A program made the translations under genes and the position numbers. A stretch of 64,000 nt of DNA, taken from Paenibacillus sp. J23TS9 (GTDB lineage Bacteria > Bacillota > Bacilli > Paenibacillales > Paenibacillaceae). Shown in pieces: positions 24,823 through 32,326 of the stretch; the stretch's first letter is position 1; the number at the start of each line of letters is the position of its first letter. The stretch lies in NCBI RefSeq assembly GCF_018403225.1, contig NZ_BOSG01000001.1, positions 992,001-1,056,000 on the forward strand, in the 5' to 3' direction. The notes beneath the pieces are model-generated. The model made no database searches. It was given only the letters and a program-made list of their open reading frames with translations, and was not told where the DNA came from.

Positions 24823-25593
24823 ATGGAGGCGGCAAAAAAACATTTTTTCAGCGACATGAGTGTTATGCTTGGACGTTCTATGCGCCATATTTTCCGCAGT
24901 ATGGACACCATCTTCACGGTCTGTATCACTCCGATTGCAATGATGCTGCTGTTCGTCTATGTGTTTGGCGGCGCAATCGAAACCGGTACGGATAACTATG
25001 TGAACTACCTGTTGCCTGGTATATTGCTTATGGCTATTGCCAGCGGGGTGGCTTACGTGGCTTACCGCCTGTTCTTGGATAAGCAGCGGGGCATCATTGA
25101 GCGTTTTCACTCCATGCCGATTGCACGTTCCACTGTGCTGTGGGGGCATGTGCTGACCTCGGTGGTATCTAACGTCATTTCTGTTGTCGTCATCATACTC
25201 GTAGCGCTCATTATGGGCTTTCGCTCGTCTGCAGGGGTACTGTCTTGGCTAGCCGTAGCAGGAATACTTGTGCTGTTTACGCTGGCTTTGACTTGGATCG
25301 CGGCCATTGCCGGACTGTCCGCAAAAACGGTGGAGGGAGCAAGCGCCTTTTCCTATCCGTTAATCTTCCTGCCGTTTATCAGCTCGGCCTTTGTGCCGAC
25401 CGATTCGATGCCGAAGCTAGTTCGTGCTTTTGCCGAAAACCAGCCGGTGACTTCAATCGTGGAAGCCATCCGTGCGCTGCTGTCAGGTCAGCCTGTAGGC
25501 AATGATATATGGATTGCGCTTACGTGGTGTGTCGGAATTATGCTCGTGGCTTATATCTTTGCAATGCGCGCGTACAAACGGAATTCAGCTTAA
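24823..25593 (+). CDS. ABC-2 type transporter permease
   Basis: This 256-residue membrane protein has about six helices; a start region with SDMSVMLGRSMRHIFRSMDTIFTVCITPIAMMLLFVYVFGG is followed by the ABC-2 core (LLPGILLMAIASGVAYVAYRLFLDKQRGIIERFHSMPIARS). AAGGAGG within the end of the ATPase gene serves it. It forms the exporter with the preceding ATPase; a terminator follows, closing the padR operon. Confidence 0.92.
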   Translation: MEAAKKHFFSDMSVMLGRSMRHIFRSMDTIFTVCITPIAMMLLFVYVFGGAIETGTDNYVNYLLPGILLMAIASGVAYVAYRLFLDKQRGIIERFHSMPIARSTVLWGHVLTSVVSNVISVVVIILVALIMGFRSSAGVLSWLAVAGILVLFTLALTWIAAIAGLSAKTVEGASAFSYPLIFLPFISSAFVPTDSMPKLVRAFAENQPVTSIVEAIRALLSGQPVGNDIWIALTWCVGIMLVAYIFAMRAYKRNSA

Positions 25594-25686
25594 TATTGCA
25601 AGCAATAAATTATGGGCAATCTATAAATTGAATAATTTCAACATTTACAGACGCGCCGTTATACAATCGAAAAACATCGGTAAAAA

Positions 25687-25719
25687 GGCTCACCCGCAAT
25701 TTTGGAGTGAGCCCTTTTT
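25687..25719 (+). terminator. Terminator of the padR-ABC operon
   Basis: GGCTCAC/GTGAGCC with a 13-nt loop is followed by CTTTTTT. Confidence 0.85.
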
Positions 25720-25766
25720 TGTTGTTGAACCTGCGGTGGTAGGGTCTTCTTGGTATCTATTTTTCT

Positions 25767-26166
25767 TTAAAGTGCAGGGGGGACAGAAATCAATGTAATG
25801 CTTTGTTCGTCAGAAAAATCTTTCCCTACATTTATACCATCAGCATCGGCTTTAAACTTGATGTCATATCTTCCTGGAGAAGGGATAACCAGATTTACCA
25901 ATTGAAAGGCTACGTCCCGAGCATAACCATTAATGTTAGAAATCGTTACGCTATGTCCATCGTTACTGATTTGATCAGCGGAGATTTTTTTCCATCCAGA
26001 TTCGGCGACATAGATATCATCAGTATCAAAAATAAAATCCATAGAAGTTACAACAAGAACACCATTGTTAAATACTTCAGGTTGCCTGTGGTACCATTGC
26101 ACCGAGTAAAATAGCTGTGGATAACATGATGATTGACTTCTTTTTGAATCCTTGTTTTTTACTCAT
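25767..26166 (-). pseudogene. Frameshifted gene for a small secreted protein
   Basis: From ATG 26166, preceded by AGGGGGA, the frame encodes a Sec signal: MSKKQGFKKKSIIMLSTAIL then LGAMVPQAT and a stop. Shifting by one base near 26080-26095 gives a continuous mature region EVFNNGVLVVTSMDFIFDTD and on through VTISNINGYARDVAFQLVNLVIPSPGRYDIKFKADADG to VPPAL. The mature part looks like a beta-sandwich (ligand-binding or adhesion) domain. One extra base explains both halves, so it is a recent frameshift, a programmed one, or a sequencing error. No family recognised. Confidence 0.55.
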
Positions 26167-26274
26167 TACTTTCTTTTCCCCCTAAAATGATTCTGTGTAT
26201 TTCGACAAAAGATGACAATTGAATTATAAAATTCCATTCTGAACCGATTCTGAACATTGCCTTGAATTACAAGC

Positions 26275-26304
26275 AAAAAAGCTCACTTGCATTCAGCAGG
26301 GAGC
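26275..26304 (-). terminator. Minus-strand terminator after the small membrane protein at 26360
   Basis: Read on the minus strand, GCTCCCTGC and GCAAGTGAGC form an imperfect stem with a TGAAT loop, followed by six T residues. Confidence 0.6.
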
Positions 26305-26359
26305 CTCTTAATCTTTGTAATGGAATTACTATGTAAGGATTACAAGATATGAGAGATGA

Positions 26360-26563
26360 TTAGAAAAAGATTCCTGTGAAAAAAAAGATGATGCCCATGA
26401 CTAACGCTATTACTCCGCCTATCTTTGCAAGAACGATGTAATTATCGCTTGGTTCAGAATCACCGTCTATTTTCCAGCCTTCTTTTAAATACCAGGCAAA
26501 GTTAGGTTTTACGATATTTAATATGCCGATCACAATGAATAAAATTCCACTGAATATGAGCAT
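26360..26563 (-). CDS. Small two-helix membrane protein (DUF6199-like)
   Basis: This protein of about 67 residues has an N-terminal helix (MLIFSGILFIVIGILNIVKP), a central NFAWYLKEGWKIDGDSEPSDNY segment and a second helix (LAKIGGVIALVMGIIFFFTGIFF). The pattern, with the W-x-L-x-x-G-W core and SEPS, is common in small Bacillota membrane proteins annotated as DUF6199-like; function unknown. The start at 26563 has GGAG 9 nt upstream; the ATG at 26572 abuts that site. Confidence 0.7.
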   Translation of the reverse strand: MLIFSGILFIVIGILNIVKPNFAWYLKEGWKIDGDSEPSDNYIVLAKIGGVIALVMGIIFFFTGIFF

Positions 26564-26848
26564 TTCACTCATCTCCTTTTTAAATAAATACGCAGGAATT
26601 GGAAAACCGATGCAGCATAAATCTGATTTGGGATGGGGAGTTAACCCATTGATCTAAATTAAAGCGGAAATGAGCCGAATAATCATATGTAATCATCAGG
26701 TTCATAATGATTATTGTTACACCGAACATTTTATCAAATGTTTTAGTTTACCGGAACTGGGAAAAGGTATCTATAAAAGCATGTGTTGTATTTGCGATTC
26801 GGATGATTGTTTTTTTATTGCCAATCCGCCCTTACCTTCCCCTGAAAT

Positions 26849-26866
26849 TTCCATAAGATATGATGT
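26849..26866 (+). promoter_or_regulatory. Shared upstream box of YjcZ-type gene 2 (sigma-K-like promoter)
   Basis: The 18 bp are identical to 19788-19805, with the CATANNNTA -10 at 26852-26860. An AC at 26834-26835 is 16 bp upstream, as expected for a sigma-K -35. Confidence 0.6.
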
Positions 26867-26892
26867 GTTCCAAAACAAAGGAGGGTGTAAAC

Positions 26893-27009
26893 ATGAGTGA
26901 AGTAGTTGGAGGAGTAGGCGCAGGATACGGTTTTGGTGGTGGAGGTATCGGAGCAATCCTGGTACTGTTCATTTTGCTGGTAATCATCTCCAAAGCATTT
27001 ATTTTCTAA
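26893..27009 (+). CDS. YjcZ-type sporulation peptide 2
   Basis: This 38-residue peptide reads MSEVVGGVGAGYGFGGGGIG followed by AILVLFILLVIISKAFIF. It is a paralogue of the peptide at 19832, with the same Gly-rich head and C-terminal membrane helix. AAAGGAGGG lies before the ATG and a strong hairpin follows the stop. Expression late in the mother cell is inferred from the promoter box. Confidence 0.87.
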   Translation: MSEVVGGVGAGYGFGGGGIGAILVLFILLVIISKAFIF

Positions 27010-27024
27010 TTTAAGTTATTGAAG

Positions 27025-27059
27025 ATAGCCTCTGCCGGCTTTATGCCGGTAGGGGCTAT
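27025..27059 (+). terminator. Terminator after YjcZ gene 2
   Basis: ATAGCCTCTGCCGGC and GCCGGTAGGGGCTAT pair over 15 positions (one mismatch, one wobble) around a TTTAT loop, followed by a short T-rich tail. Confidence 0.75.
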
Positions 27060-27075
27060 TATGTTTTAGAGTATG

Positions 27076-27113
27076 AAAAAAAAAGAGCCGGCACACAAAC
27101 TTAGTGGCCAGAT
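27076..27113 (-). terminator. Minus-strand terminator of the 62-residue protein gene
   Basis: Read on the minus strand, CTGGCCAC and GTGTGCCGG form an imperfect stem followed by CTC and nine T residues. Confidence 0.55.
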
Positions 27114-27116
27114 CTG

Positions 27117-27305
27117 TTATTTTTGCATAACCGCTCGCTTTACCGTCCAGTAGGGAATGGTGATCGTTTGATTTTCGCTGGTGATCATCTTAAATGTACT
27201 GGAGTCATTTTCCTGGCAGATCCCCTGATAAAATTCACCGCTAACCAGATGAACAGTGGTATCTGACTGATTTTCAAAGGATTTCTGAATGTTATGGTTT
27301 GTCAT
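27117..27305 (-). CDS. Small protein with Sm-like pattern, unknown function
   Basis: The predicted protein has 62 residues from ATG 27305, with AAGGAG 9 nt upstream. After a polar head (MTNHNIQKSFENQSDT) it reads TVHLVSGEFYQGICQ, then STFKMIT, then QTITIPYWTVKRAV. That order of short strands with G-x-x-x-G resembles the Sm1 motif (compare Hfq [10 protein letters not shown]) or the Sm-like DUF2642 spore proteins. The similarity is by eye and weak. The longer frame upstream to 27428 has no start signal. Confidence 0.5.
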   Translation of the reverse strand: MTNHNIQKSFENQSDTTVHLVSGEFYQGICQENDSSTFKMITSENQTITIPYWTVKRAVMQK

Positions 27306-27751
27306 ACTGTATTTCTCCTTACATGTGCAATTCTGGAAAGTCAAATAGTTATTAAACCAAATCGCCTGGTTGTAAACATGAATTCGAAAAAAGGACACCA
27401 TTTTTGTGAAATCATTTTCACCATACAAGACGATTGGTAAGAGACGACCTCATGAAAAAATCTCCATATCTGTGTTGCTTAAAGCATGTTACGATGCCGG
27501 AGGTACTAGACTACTTAAACATTCGGCTGTTACTTTTGTTCATCATTCTCGCTTGTTATTATTAAACGAGCTTCAAAGATATGGGTTGCGAACCAAGTTA
27601 ACCTGGATGATAATTATTAAAAAATGGATCTGATTCCTATCTGTATCTTTATAGTAAGGAAAGAAGGGGTACGGAAGGAGCCGCATAGTCAGTGGAAACG
27701 GAAACCCTTCAAAAAAATCAGTTCGGTTAATTTCTAGTAGGAGCGTGTAGA
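27306..27751. other. Intergenic region with one doubtful micro-ORF
   Basis: No reliable gene was found. A 75-codon plus-strand frame (27406-27633) lacks a ribosome site. A 37-codon frame starting at ATG 27452 is described separately. Confidence 0.4.
27452..27565 (+). CDS. Doubtful 37-residue membrane peptide
   Basis: The frame reads MKKSPYLCCLKHVTMPEVLD then YLNIRLLLLFIILACYY, that is a charged start and one C-terminal hydrophobic helix. Only a weak AAGAGA lies upstream. It could be a small membrane peptide or chance. Confidence 0.2.
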   Translation: MKKSPYLCCLKHVTMPEVLDYLNIRLLLLFIILACYY

Positions 27752-28573
27752 ATGAATTTAAAAGAAAAGTTGGAATTAATAAAAGAAAATGGCTACCAAC
27801 CATCTCCCGATACATTCCAGTTGATACAAGAAATGATAAATAACATCGGATCTTTGGATGCCGTGCTGCGTGATGAGCTCATTTATACAACATTGTCACA
27901 TTGGATTCCCGGTAATTCTCTAACTGCAAACGAATTGGAACAACTTCTGCCAGTTGTTTTGGATAAAGACCATTTGCTTTGTAAGCTTGGTGAAACGAAT
28001 ACAGACTCCGTCTTCACTCGATCTTTCTCTATGCTAGTCATACCGCTTCTCTTGATGAGACATAGAGAATCACCATTTCTGTCAAGAGAGGAAATTCACC
28101 TGATCAAAGAGAACGTATTTTACAATGTACAAAATGAGAGGGATTACCGTGGGTATGACGAGGAAAAAGGCTGGGCTCATGCCATCGCCCATGCAGCAGA
28201 TGCTTTAGACGATTTGGCTCAATGTTCCGAACTGGATAAAGAAGACCTCTTAATCATACTCGATTTGGTTTACGAAAAGATGACCATAACAGATCGAATT
28301 TACTCCGATGGGGAAGATGAGAGAATGGCAACGTCCATAATCAGCGTTCTAAATAGAAAAATACTTAGTCAGACTTATGTAGAGCAATGGATTCAAAGTT
28401 TTGGTGATGTGGAGAAAGATTCAGAATTTCTTCCTGCCTTTAAGCAAAAAAATAATATAAAGAACTTTTTGAAAAGTTTATACTTTCGAGTTAAATTTTA
28501 CAAAGATGATGCCGATCTCTGCCCAACGATTGAGCATACATTATATAAAGTAGAAAAAGTATACTATTCTTAA
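27752..28573 (+). CDS. DUF2785 domain-containing protein
   Basis: This 273-residue all-alpha soluble protein has the family's hallmark near the middle, DEEKGWAHAIAHAADALDDLAQC, plus the N-terminal LRDELIYTTLSHWI block. DUF2785 proteins are uncharacterised; the helical repeats suggest a protein-binding scaffold. TAGGAG precedes ATG 27752. Codon use is AT-richer than in the core genes. A small coiled-coil membrane protein gene follows 59 bp downstream. Confidence 0.85.
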   Translation: MNLKEKLELIKENGYQPSPDTFQLIQEMINNIGSLDAVLRDELIYTTLSHWIPGNSLTANELEQLLPVVLDKDHLLCKLGETNTDSVFTRSFSMLVIPLLLMRHRESPFLSREEIHLIKENVFYNVQNERDYRGYDEEKGWAHAIAHAADALDDLAQCSELDKEDLLIILDLVYEKMTITDRIYSDGEDERMATSIISVLNRKILSQTYVEQWIQSFGDVEKDSEFLPAFKQKNNIKNFLKSLYFRVKFYKDDADLCPTIEHTLYKVEKVYYS

Positions 28574-28632
28574 TTATGAGGAAATTGAGGGGAAAGCCCA
28601 ATGCAGAAATTCAAGTTAGGAGGAACTAAACC

Positions 28633-28803
28633 ATGAAGGATAGCGGTGGGAAGGTTCAGGAATTAGAAGAGCGTATTGCTGCATTGGAAAACCACATTAG
28701 AAAATCGGAAAAAAGGTCGAAGGGCAGCCGTCTTATTGGATATATTTTCGGCGGGGCCATTGTGCTGTTGATTTTACTCTTCGCTATACAGTTTGTAGGC
28801 TGA
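28633..28803 (+). CDS. Small coiled-coil membrane protein
   Basis: This 56-residue protein begins with a short coiled coil (VQELEERIAALENHIRKSEKRSK) and ends with one membrane helix (LIGYIFGGAIVLLILLFAIQFVG). TAGGAGG lies 9 nt before ATG 28633, so translation is likely. No family recognised; it may be co-transcribed with the DUF2785 gene, and a terminator follows. Confidence 0.65.
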   Translation: MKDSGGKVQELEERIAALENHIRKSEKRSKGSRLIGYIFGGAIVLLILLFAIQFVG

Positions 28804-28865
28804 AAAATTTCAGATCGAAAGAATCAGCTAATTTATGATTTAAAATTACATATAACAGCGAATTG

Positions 28866-28892
28866 ATCTCCCTTATTAGGGGGATTTTTTTA
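28866..28892 (+). terminator. Terminator after the small coiled-coil protein gene
   Basis: ATCTCCC/GGGGGAT (one wobble) with loop TTATTA is followed by seven T residues. Confidence 0.8.
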
Positions 28893-29005
28893 TGACATGC
28901 TGTGGAATCTATAGAAATCAAACCTAAAACCTGAATTTCACACCTCCCTATTATCGGCATTTCCCTGCATAATGAGTTCATACCAAATAAAAAGGGGATT
29001 AAACG

Positions 29006-30358
29006 ATGGCGAAGATGTCGAAATTGTTAAGCCTGGTGATGACGGGCACACTGGCGCTCAGCCTTACAGCATGCGGCGGTGGCAGCAAGACCGATGAAGG
29101 AAGCACTTCTTCCAATGCTTCGGGAACATCCAGTAATACCACGGAAACGGTGAAGGAAAAGAACGTTACGATTACCTTCCAAAATATCTACCCGGATCCA
29201 ACCGATCCGAAGAACAAGCTGATGAACAAGCTGGTGAAGCAGTACGAAACAGATCATCCGAATATCAAAATCGAGCTGGATTCACTGAACACGGACCAGC
29301 AAAAGCTGAAGCTCAAGACGCAAGCAGCTTCTAAAGAAGTTCCGGATATTACAGTGGTGAACCCGGCCGCTCAAATGCAGCCTTTCGTTGATGCGAAGCT
29401 CCTTGCACCGCTAAATGATATGCTCGACCAAAACGGATTGAAAGACACATTCCAGGATGGGCTTTTAGACTGGTACAGCTTCGATGGTAATACATACGCC
29501 CTGCCTGACGGCAATAACATCGGCGTAGTGTACTATAACAAAGAGCTGTTTGATAAAGCTGGCGTGAAAGTGCCAACGACGTTCGAGGAAATGCTGGATG
29601 TCGTGAAAACTTTGAAGTCCCAAAAGATTCAACCGATGGCAATCGGTGAAAAGGACAGCTGGACCGGTTCGTTCCTGTTCATGAACATGCTGCTCCGCAC
29701 AAACAACGGTCCTGGATTCCTGAAGGATGTTGTGGATAAAAAGAAAACGTTTGATGATCCTGCCTTCAAAGAAGCTGTAGATGCATTCGAAAACCTGGTA
29801 CAAGCCGGAGCCTTCCAAGACGGGGCAACCTCCTTTGACTACAATGCTGGCGAGAACCTGTTCAAGACAGGTAAAGCAGCGATGTACTACATGGGAACTT
29901 GGGCAACAGGCGGAATTGAAACTTCTTCTGTAAACGGTAAGGTTGGTGTATTCAAATTCCCTACCATTAATGGCAAGGGGAATCCGGATGAATTTATGCT
30001 CGCACCTGGATCCGCATTTGCGATTTCGGCAGACAGCAAGCACCTGGATGAAACCAAAGCATTCCTGAACTGGTTCATGATTAACTTCCCGAAAGAAGCG
30101 TTTGAAGCCAAAGGAGCAGTCGGTATCGGACAGAAAGTTGACGGCGACTTTAAAGCAGCCGGATATTCTGATATGGCCATGGATGTTCTGGGACTTTTCA
30201 AAGACGTGAAGGGTGGAGACCTGGCATTCGATAACACGATGAACCCGGGCACAGCACAAGTCCACTTGACCAGCATCCAGAATCTTTTCGCACAGAAAAA
30301 GGATGCAGCTGAAGTTGCGAAGGAACATCAAGCCGCATTCGAGGCAAACAACAAATAA
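29006..30358 (+). CDS. Extracellular sugar-binding lipoprotein of an ABC importer (family 1)
   Basis: This 450-residue protein has a lipoprotein signal (lipobox LTAC at about residues 20-23, followed by GGGSK), then a Ser/Thr-rich spacer and a family-1 solute-binding domain: VTITFQNIYPDPTDPKNKLMNKLVKQYE, DITVVNPAAQMQPFVDAKLLAPL, YALPDGNNIGVVYYNKELFDKAGVKVPTTFEEM. It captures a sugar or oligosaccharide and delivers it to the two permeases encoded next. The ATPase is not in this locus and is presumably a shared MsmX-type protein. A long hairpin follows the stop. Confidence 0.93.
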   Translation: MAKMSKLLSLVMTGTLALSLTACGGGSKTDEGSTSSNASGTSSNTTETVKEKNVTITFQNIYPDPTDPKNKLMNKLVKQYETDHPNIKIELDSLNTDQQKLKLKTQAASKEVPDITVVNPAAQMQPFVDAKLLAPLNDMLDQNGLKDTFQDGLLDWYSFDGNTYALPDGNNIGVVYYNKELFDKAGVKVPTTFEEMLDVVKTLKSQKIQPMAIGEKDSWTGSFLFMNMLLRTNNGPGFLKDVVDKKKTFDDPAFKEAVDAFENLVQAGAFQDGATSFDYNAGENLFKTGKAAMYYMGTWATGGIETSSVNGKVGVFKFPTINGKGNPDEFMLAPGSAFAISADSKHLDETKAFLNWFMINFPKEAFEAKGAVGIGQKVDGDFKAAGYSDMAMDVLGLFKDVKGGDLAFDNTMNPGTAQVHLTSIQNLFAQKKDAAEVAKEHQAAFEANNK

Positions 30359-30371
30359 GCATGACCGTGGA

Positions 30372-30411
30372 GAAGGGAACGCGTGCGGAATAACAGCATG
30401 ACGTTCCCTTC
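30372..30411 (+). promoter_or_regulatory. Stable intercistronic stem-loop between binding protein and permease genes
   Basis: GAAGGGAACG and CGTTCCCTTC pair perfectly; inside, CGTGC pairs with GCATG, extending the stem with one bulged A. No T-run follows, so it is more likely an mRNA 3'-end stabiliser that raises the level of the binding protein over the permeases than a terminator. Confidence 0.65.
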
Positions 30412-30451
30412 AATTCCATGATGAACCAGCCAGAGAAGGAGGGGGTTAGTT

Positions 30452-31342
30452 GTGAACGTGCTGAAGGTCTCCCGCCTGACGATTGCCGCGTTTGTACTGC
30501 CTTGCTTAATCATTTATGTAGGAATCGTATTTGTACCGATTATCGTATCCATGTACAGTGGTTTGCTGGATTGGAACGGCATAGGAGAGTCCAAGTTTAT
30601 CGGGCTAGAGAATTTTAGAAATCTGTTTTTTCATGATCCTGTTTTTTGGCCTTCTGTACGCAGGACGCTGATGTTTGCGGTCTTTTCCATGGCAGAGATT
30701 CCGGTAGCGCTGCTCGTGGCGATTTTGCTGAAAAGATATGTCCGCCGGCCAAACTTTCTGGTTTCAAGCTATTTTCTACCGGTTATTCTATCGGTTGTTG
30801 TCGTTGGACAGCTGTGGAAAACCATTTACAATCCTGCGTCCATGGGCGGCATGCTGAATCAGGTGCTGACTGCGGTCGGGTTGGAATCTTGGACTCACTC
30901 ATGGTTGACTGAACCTTCGGTTGCCATGTATTCACTGTACTTCGTGGCATTGTGGCAGTATCTGGGTTACCACACGCTAATACAGTACACGGGCATTCTG
31001 AATGTGCCGGAGGAAATTTACGAGGCAGCAAGAATCGATGGTGCCGAAGGTTTTACTGCGGACCGATATATCACGTTTCCGAATATCATTCCTATTTTCA
31101 AAATATCGATCGTGCTTGCGTTTATCGGATCGCTTCAAGCTTTCGACATGGTTATGGTAATGACAGGCGGAGGTCCGGCACATGCCACGGACGTGATTTC
31201 GACGCATATGTACAATATGTCCTTCCTGTCCATGAAATATGGATACGGCAGTTCGATTGCAGCCTTCCTGGTCATACTCTGCCTAGCAGCTACGTTCCTG
31301 ATCAATCTGATATTTAACAAACTGGAGAAACGATTCTCGTAA
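30452..31342 (+). CDS. Carbohydrate ABC transporter permease 1 (MalF/UgpA type)
   Basis: This 296-residue protein has six predicted helices. The EAA loop ILNVPEEIYEAARIDGAEGFTADRYITFPNIIP is the contact site for the ATPase. It starts at GTG 30452 after AAGGAGGGGG. Together with the next gene it forms the heterodimeric channel fed by the lipoprotein at 29006. It is followed 15 bp later by the second permease. Confidence 0.93.
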   Translation: MNVLKVSRLTIAAFVLPCLIIYVGIVFVPIIVSMYSGLLDWNGIGESKFIGLENFRNLFFHDPVFWPSVRRTLMFAVFSMAEIPVALLVAILLKRYVRRPNFLVSSYFLPVILSVVVVGQLWKTIYNPASMGGMLNQVLTAVGLESWTHSWLTEPSVAMYSLYFVALWQYLGYHTLIQYTGILNVPEEIYEAARIDGAEGFTADRYITFPNIIPIFKISIVLAFIGSLQAFDMVMVMTGGGPAHATDVISTHMYNMSFLSMKYGYGSSIAAFLVILCLAATFLINLIFNKLEKRFS

Positions 31343-31357
31343 AGGAGGAAAATCGCC

Positions 31358-32236
31358 ATGAATACAAGCTCTGTCGTATCACTTAATCAGCAGACGGCAA
31401 CAACCAGACGCGGACGGTTTTCTATTGCGAAGACAATCGTGATTCTGTTCTTGTCACTGCTCGTCGTGACTCAGGTTTATCCGCTGCTGTGGCTGGTTCT
31501 ATATTCACTGAAAACCAATGAAGAAATTTTATCAGGCAGCTTTTTTGCTCTGCCGCATTCCTTCCAATGGAGTAATTACAGCGCCGCGCTCGAAGGAAAT
31601 TACGTTCGGTATCTCTTGAACAGTCTTTTCGTTACTTCAGTGACTATGGCTACGGTTATTTTGCTGAGCTCCCTATGTGCGTTTGCGATCAGCCGCTTCC
31701 GCTGGAAGTATGGTCAAGTTGTCATGCTGCTGTTTCTCGTCGGTATGATGATTCCAATGCAGGCCACGCTGCTGCCGCTGATGATTATTTTTAAGAACAT
31801 CCATGTGTTGAACACGCATTTGTCGCTGATCTTGCCTTATGTCGCGTTTGCGATGCCGATCGCAGTATTTATCTTAAGCGGGTTTATGAAATCCATTCCG
31901 CATGAGATTGAAGAGTCGGCAGTCATCGACGGCGCGAACGTCGGACGGATTTTCTGGAGCATTATCCTGCCTGTGTCCGTTCCACCGGTGATGACGGTAT
32001 GCATTCTGACTTTCATTAACATTTGGAATGAATACATTCTGGCAGCAACGTTTATCTCTTCAGAAAAGCTCAAGACCCTGCCTTTCGGAGTGAACAGTTT
32101 TGTCAGCCAGTACTCCGTTAATTACGGTGCGATTGGTGCTTATCTTGTACTCGGTGCACTCCCGGTCATCATTATTTACTTCCTGCTCGCGGACAAGATT
32201 ACGCAGGGCATGGTAGCTGGTGCAGTAAAAGGCTAG
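31358..32236 (+). CDS. Carbohydrate ABC transporter permease 2 (MalG/UgpE type)
   Basis: This 292-residue protein of the binding-protein-dependent inner membrane component family has the EAA loop FMKSIPHEIEESAVIDGANVGRIFWSIILP and the typical end LGALPVIIIYFLLADKITQGMVAGAVKG. AAAGGAGGAAA precedes the ATG. The histidine kinase gene follows after a 90-bp gap. Confidence 0.93.
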   Translation: MNTSSVVSLNQQTATTRRGRFSIAKTIVILFLSLLVVTQVYPLLWLVLYSLKTNEEILSGSFFALPHSFQWSNYSAALEGNYVRYLLNSLFVTSVTMATVILLSSLCAFAISRFRWKYGQVVMLLFLVGMMIPMQATLLPLMIIFKNIHVLNTHLSLILPYVAFAMPIAVFILSGFMKSIPHEIEESAVIDGANVGRIFWSIILPVSVPPVMTVCILTFINIWNEYILAATFISSEKLKTLPFGVNSFVSQYSVNYGAIGAYLVLGALPVIIIYFLLADKITQGMVAGAVKG

Positions 32237-32326
32237 GCTTTTAAAAAAAAGATAGTACGAGACAAGCGGAGAGTATGCTAAAATTGACACGAAATGTCGA
32301 TTTGCCGAAAGGAGAACGTATCGTTT

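Noticed and set aside
26670-26900. 76-codon plus-strand frame upstream of the second YjcZ gene
   Set aside because: It runs through the shared promoter box and ribosome site of the YjcZ gene and has no start signal of its own.
27406-27633. 75-codon plus-strand frame
   Set aside because: No ribosome site and no domain-like pattern; it overlaps a shorter alternative frame equally lacking support.
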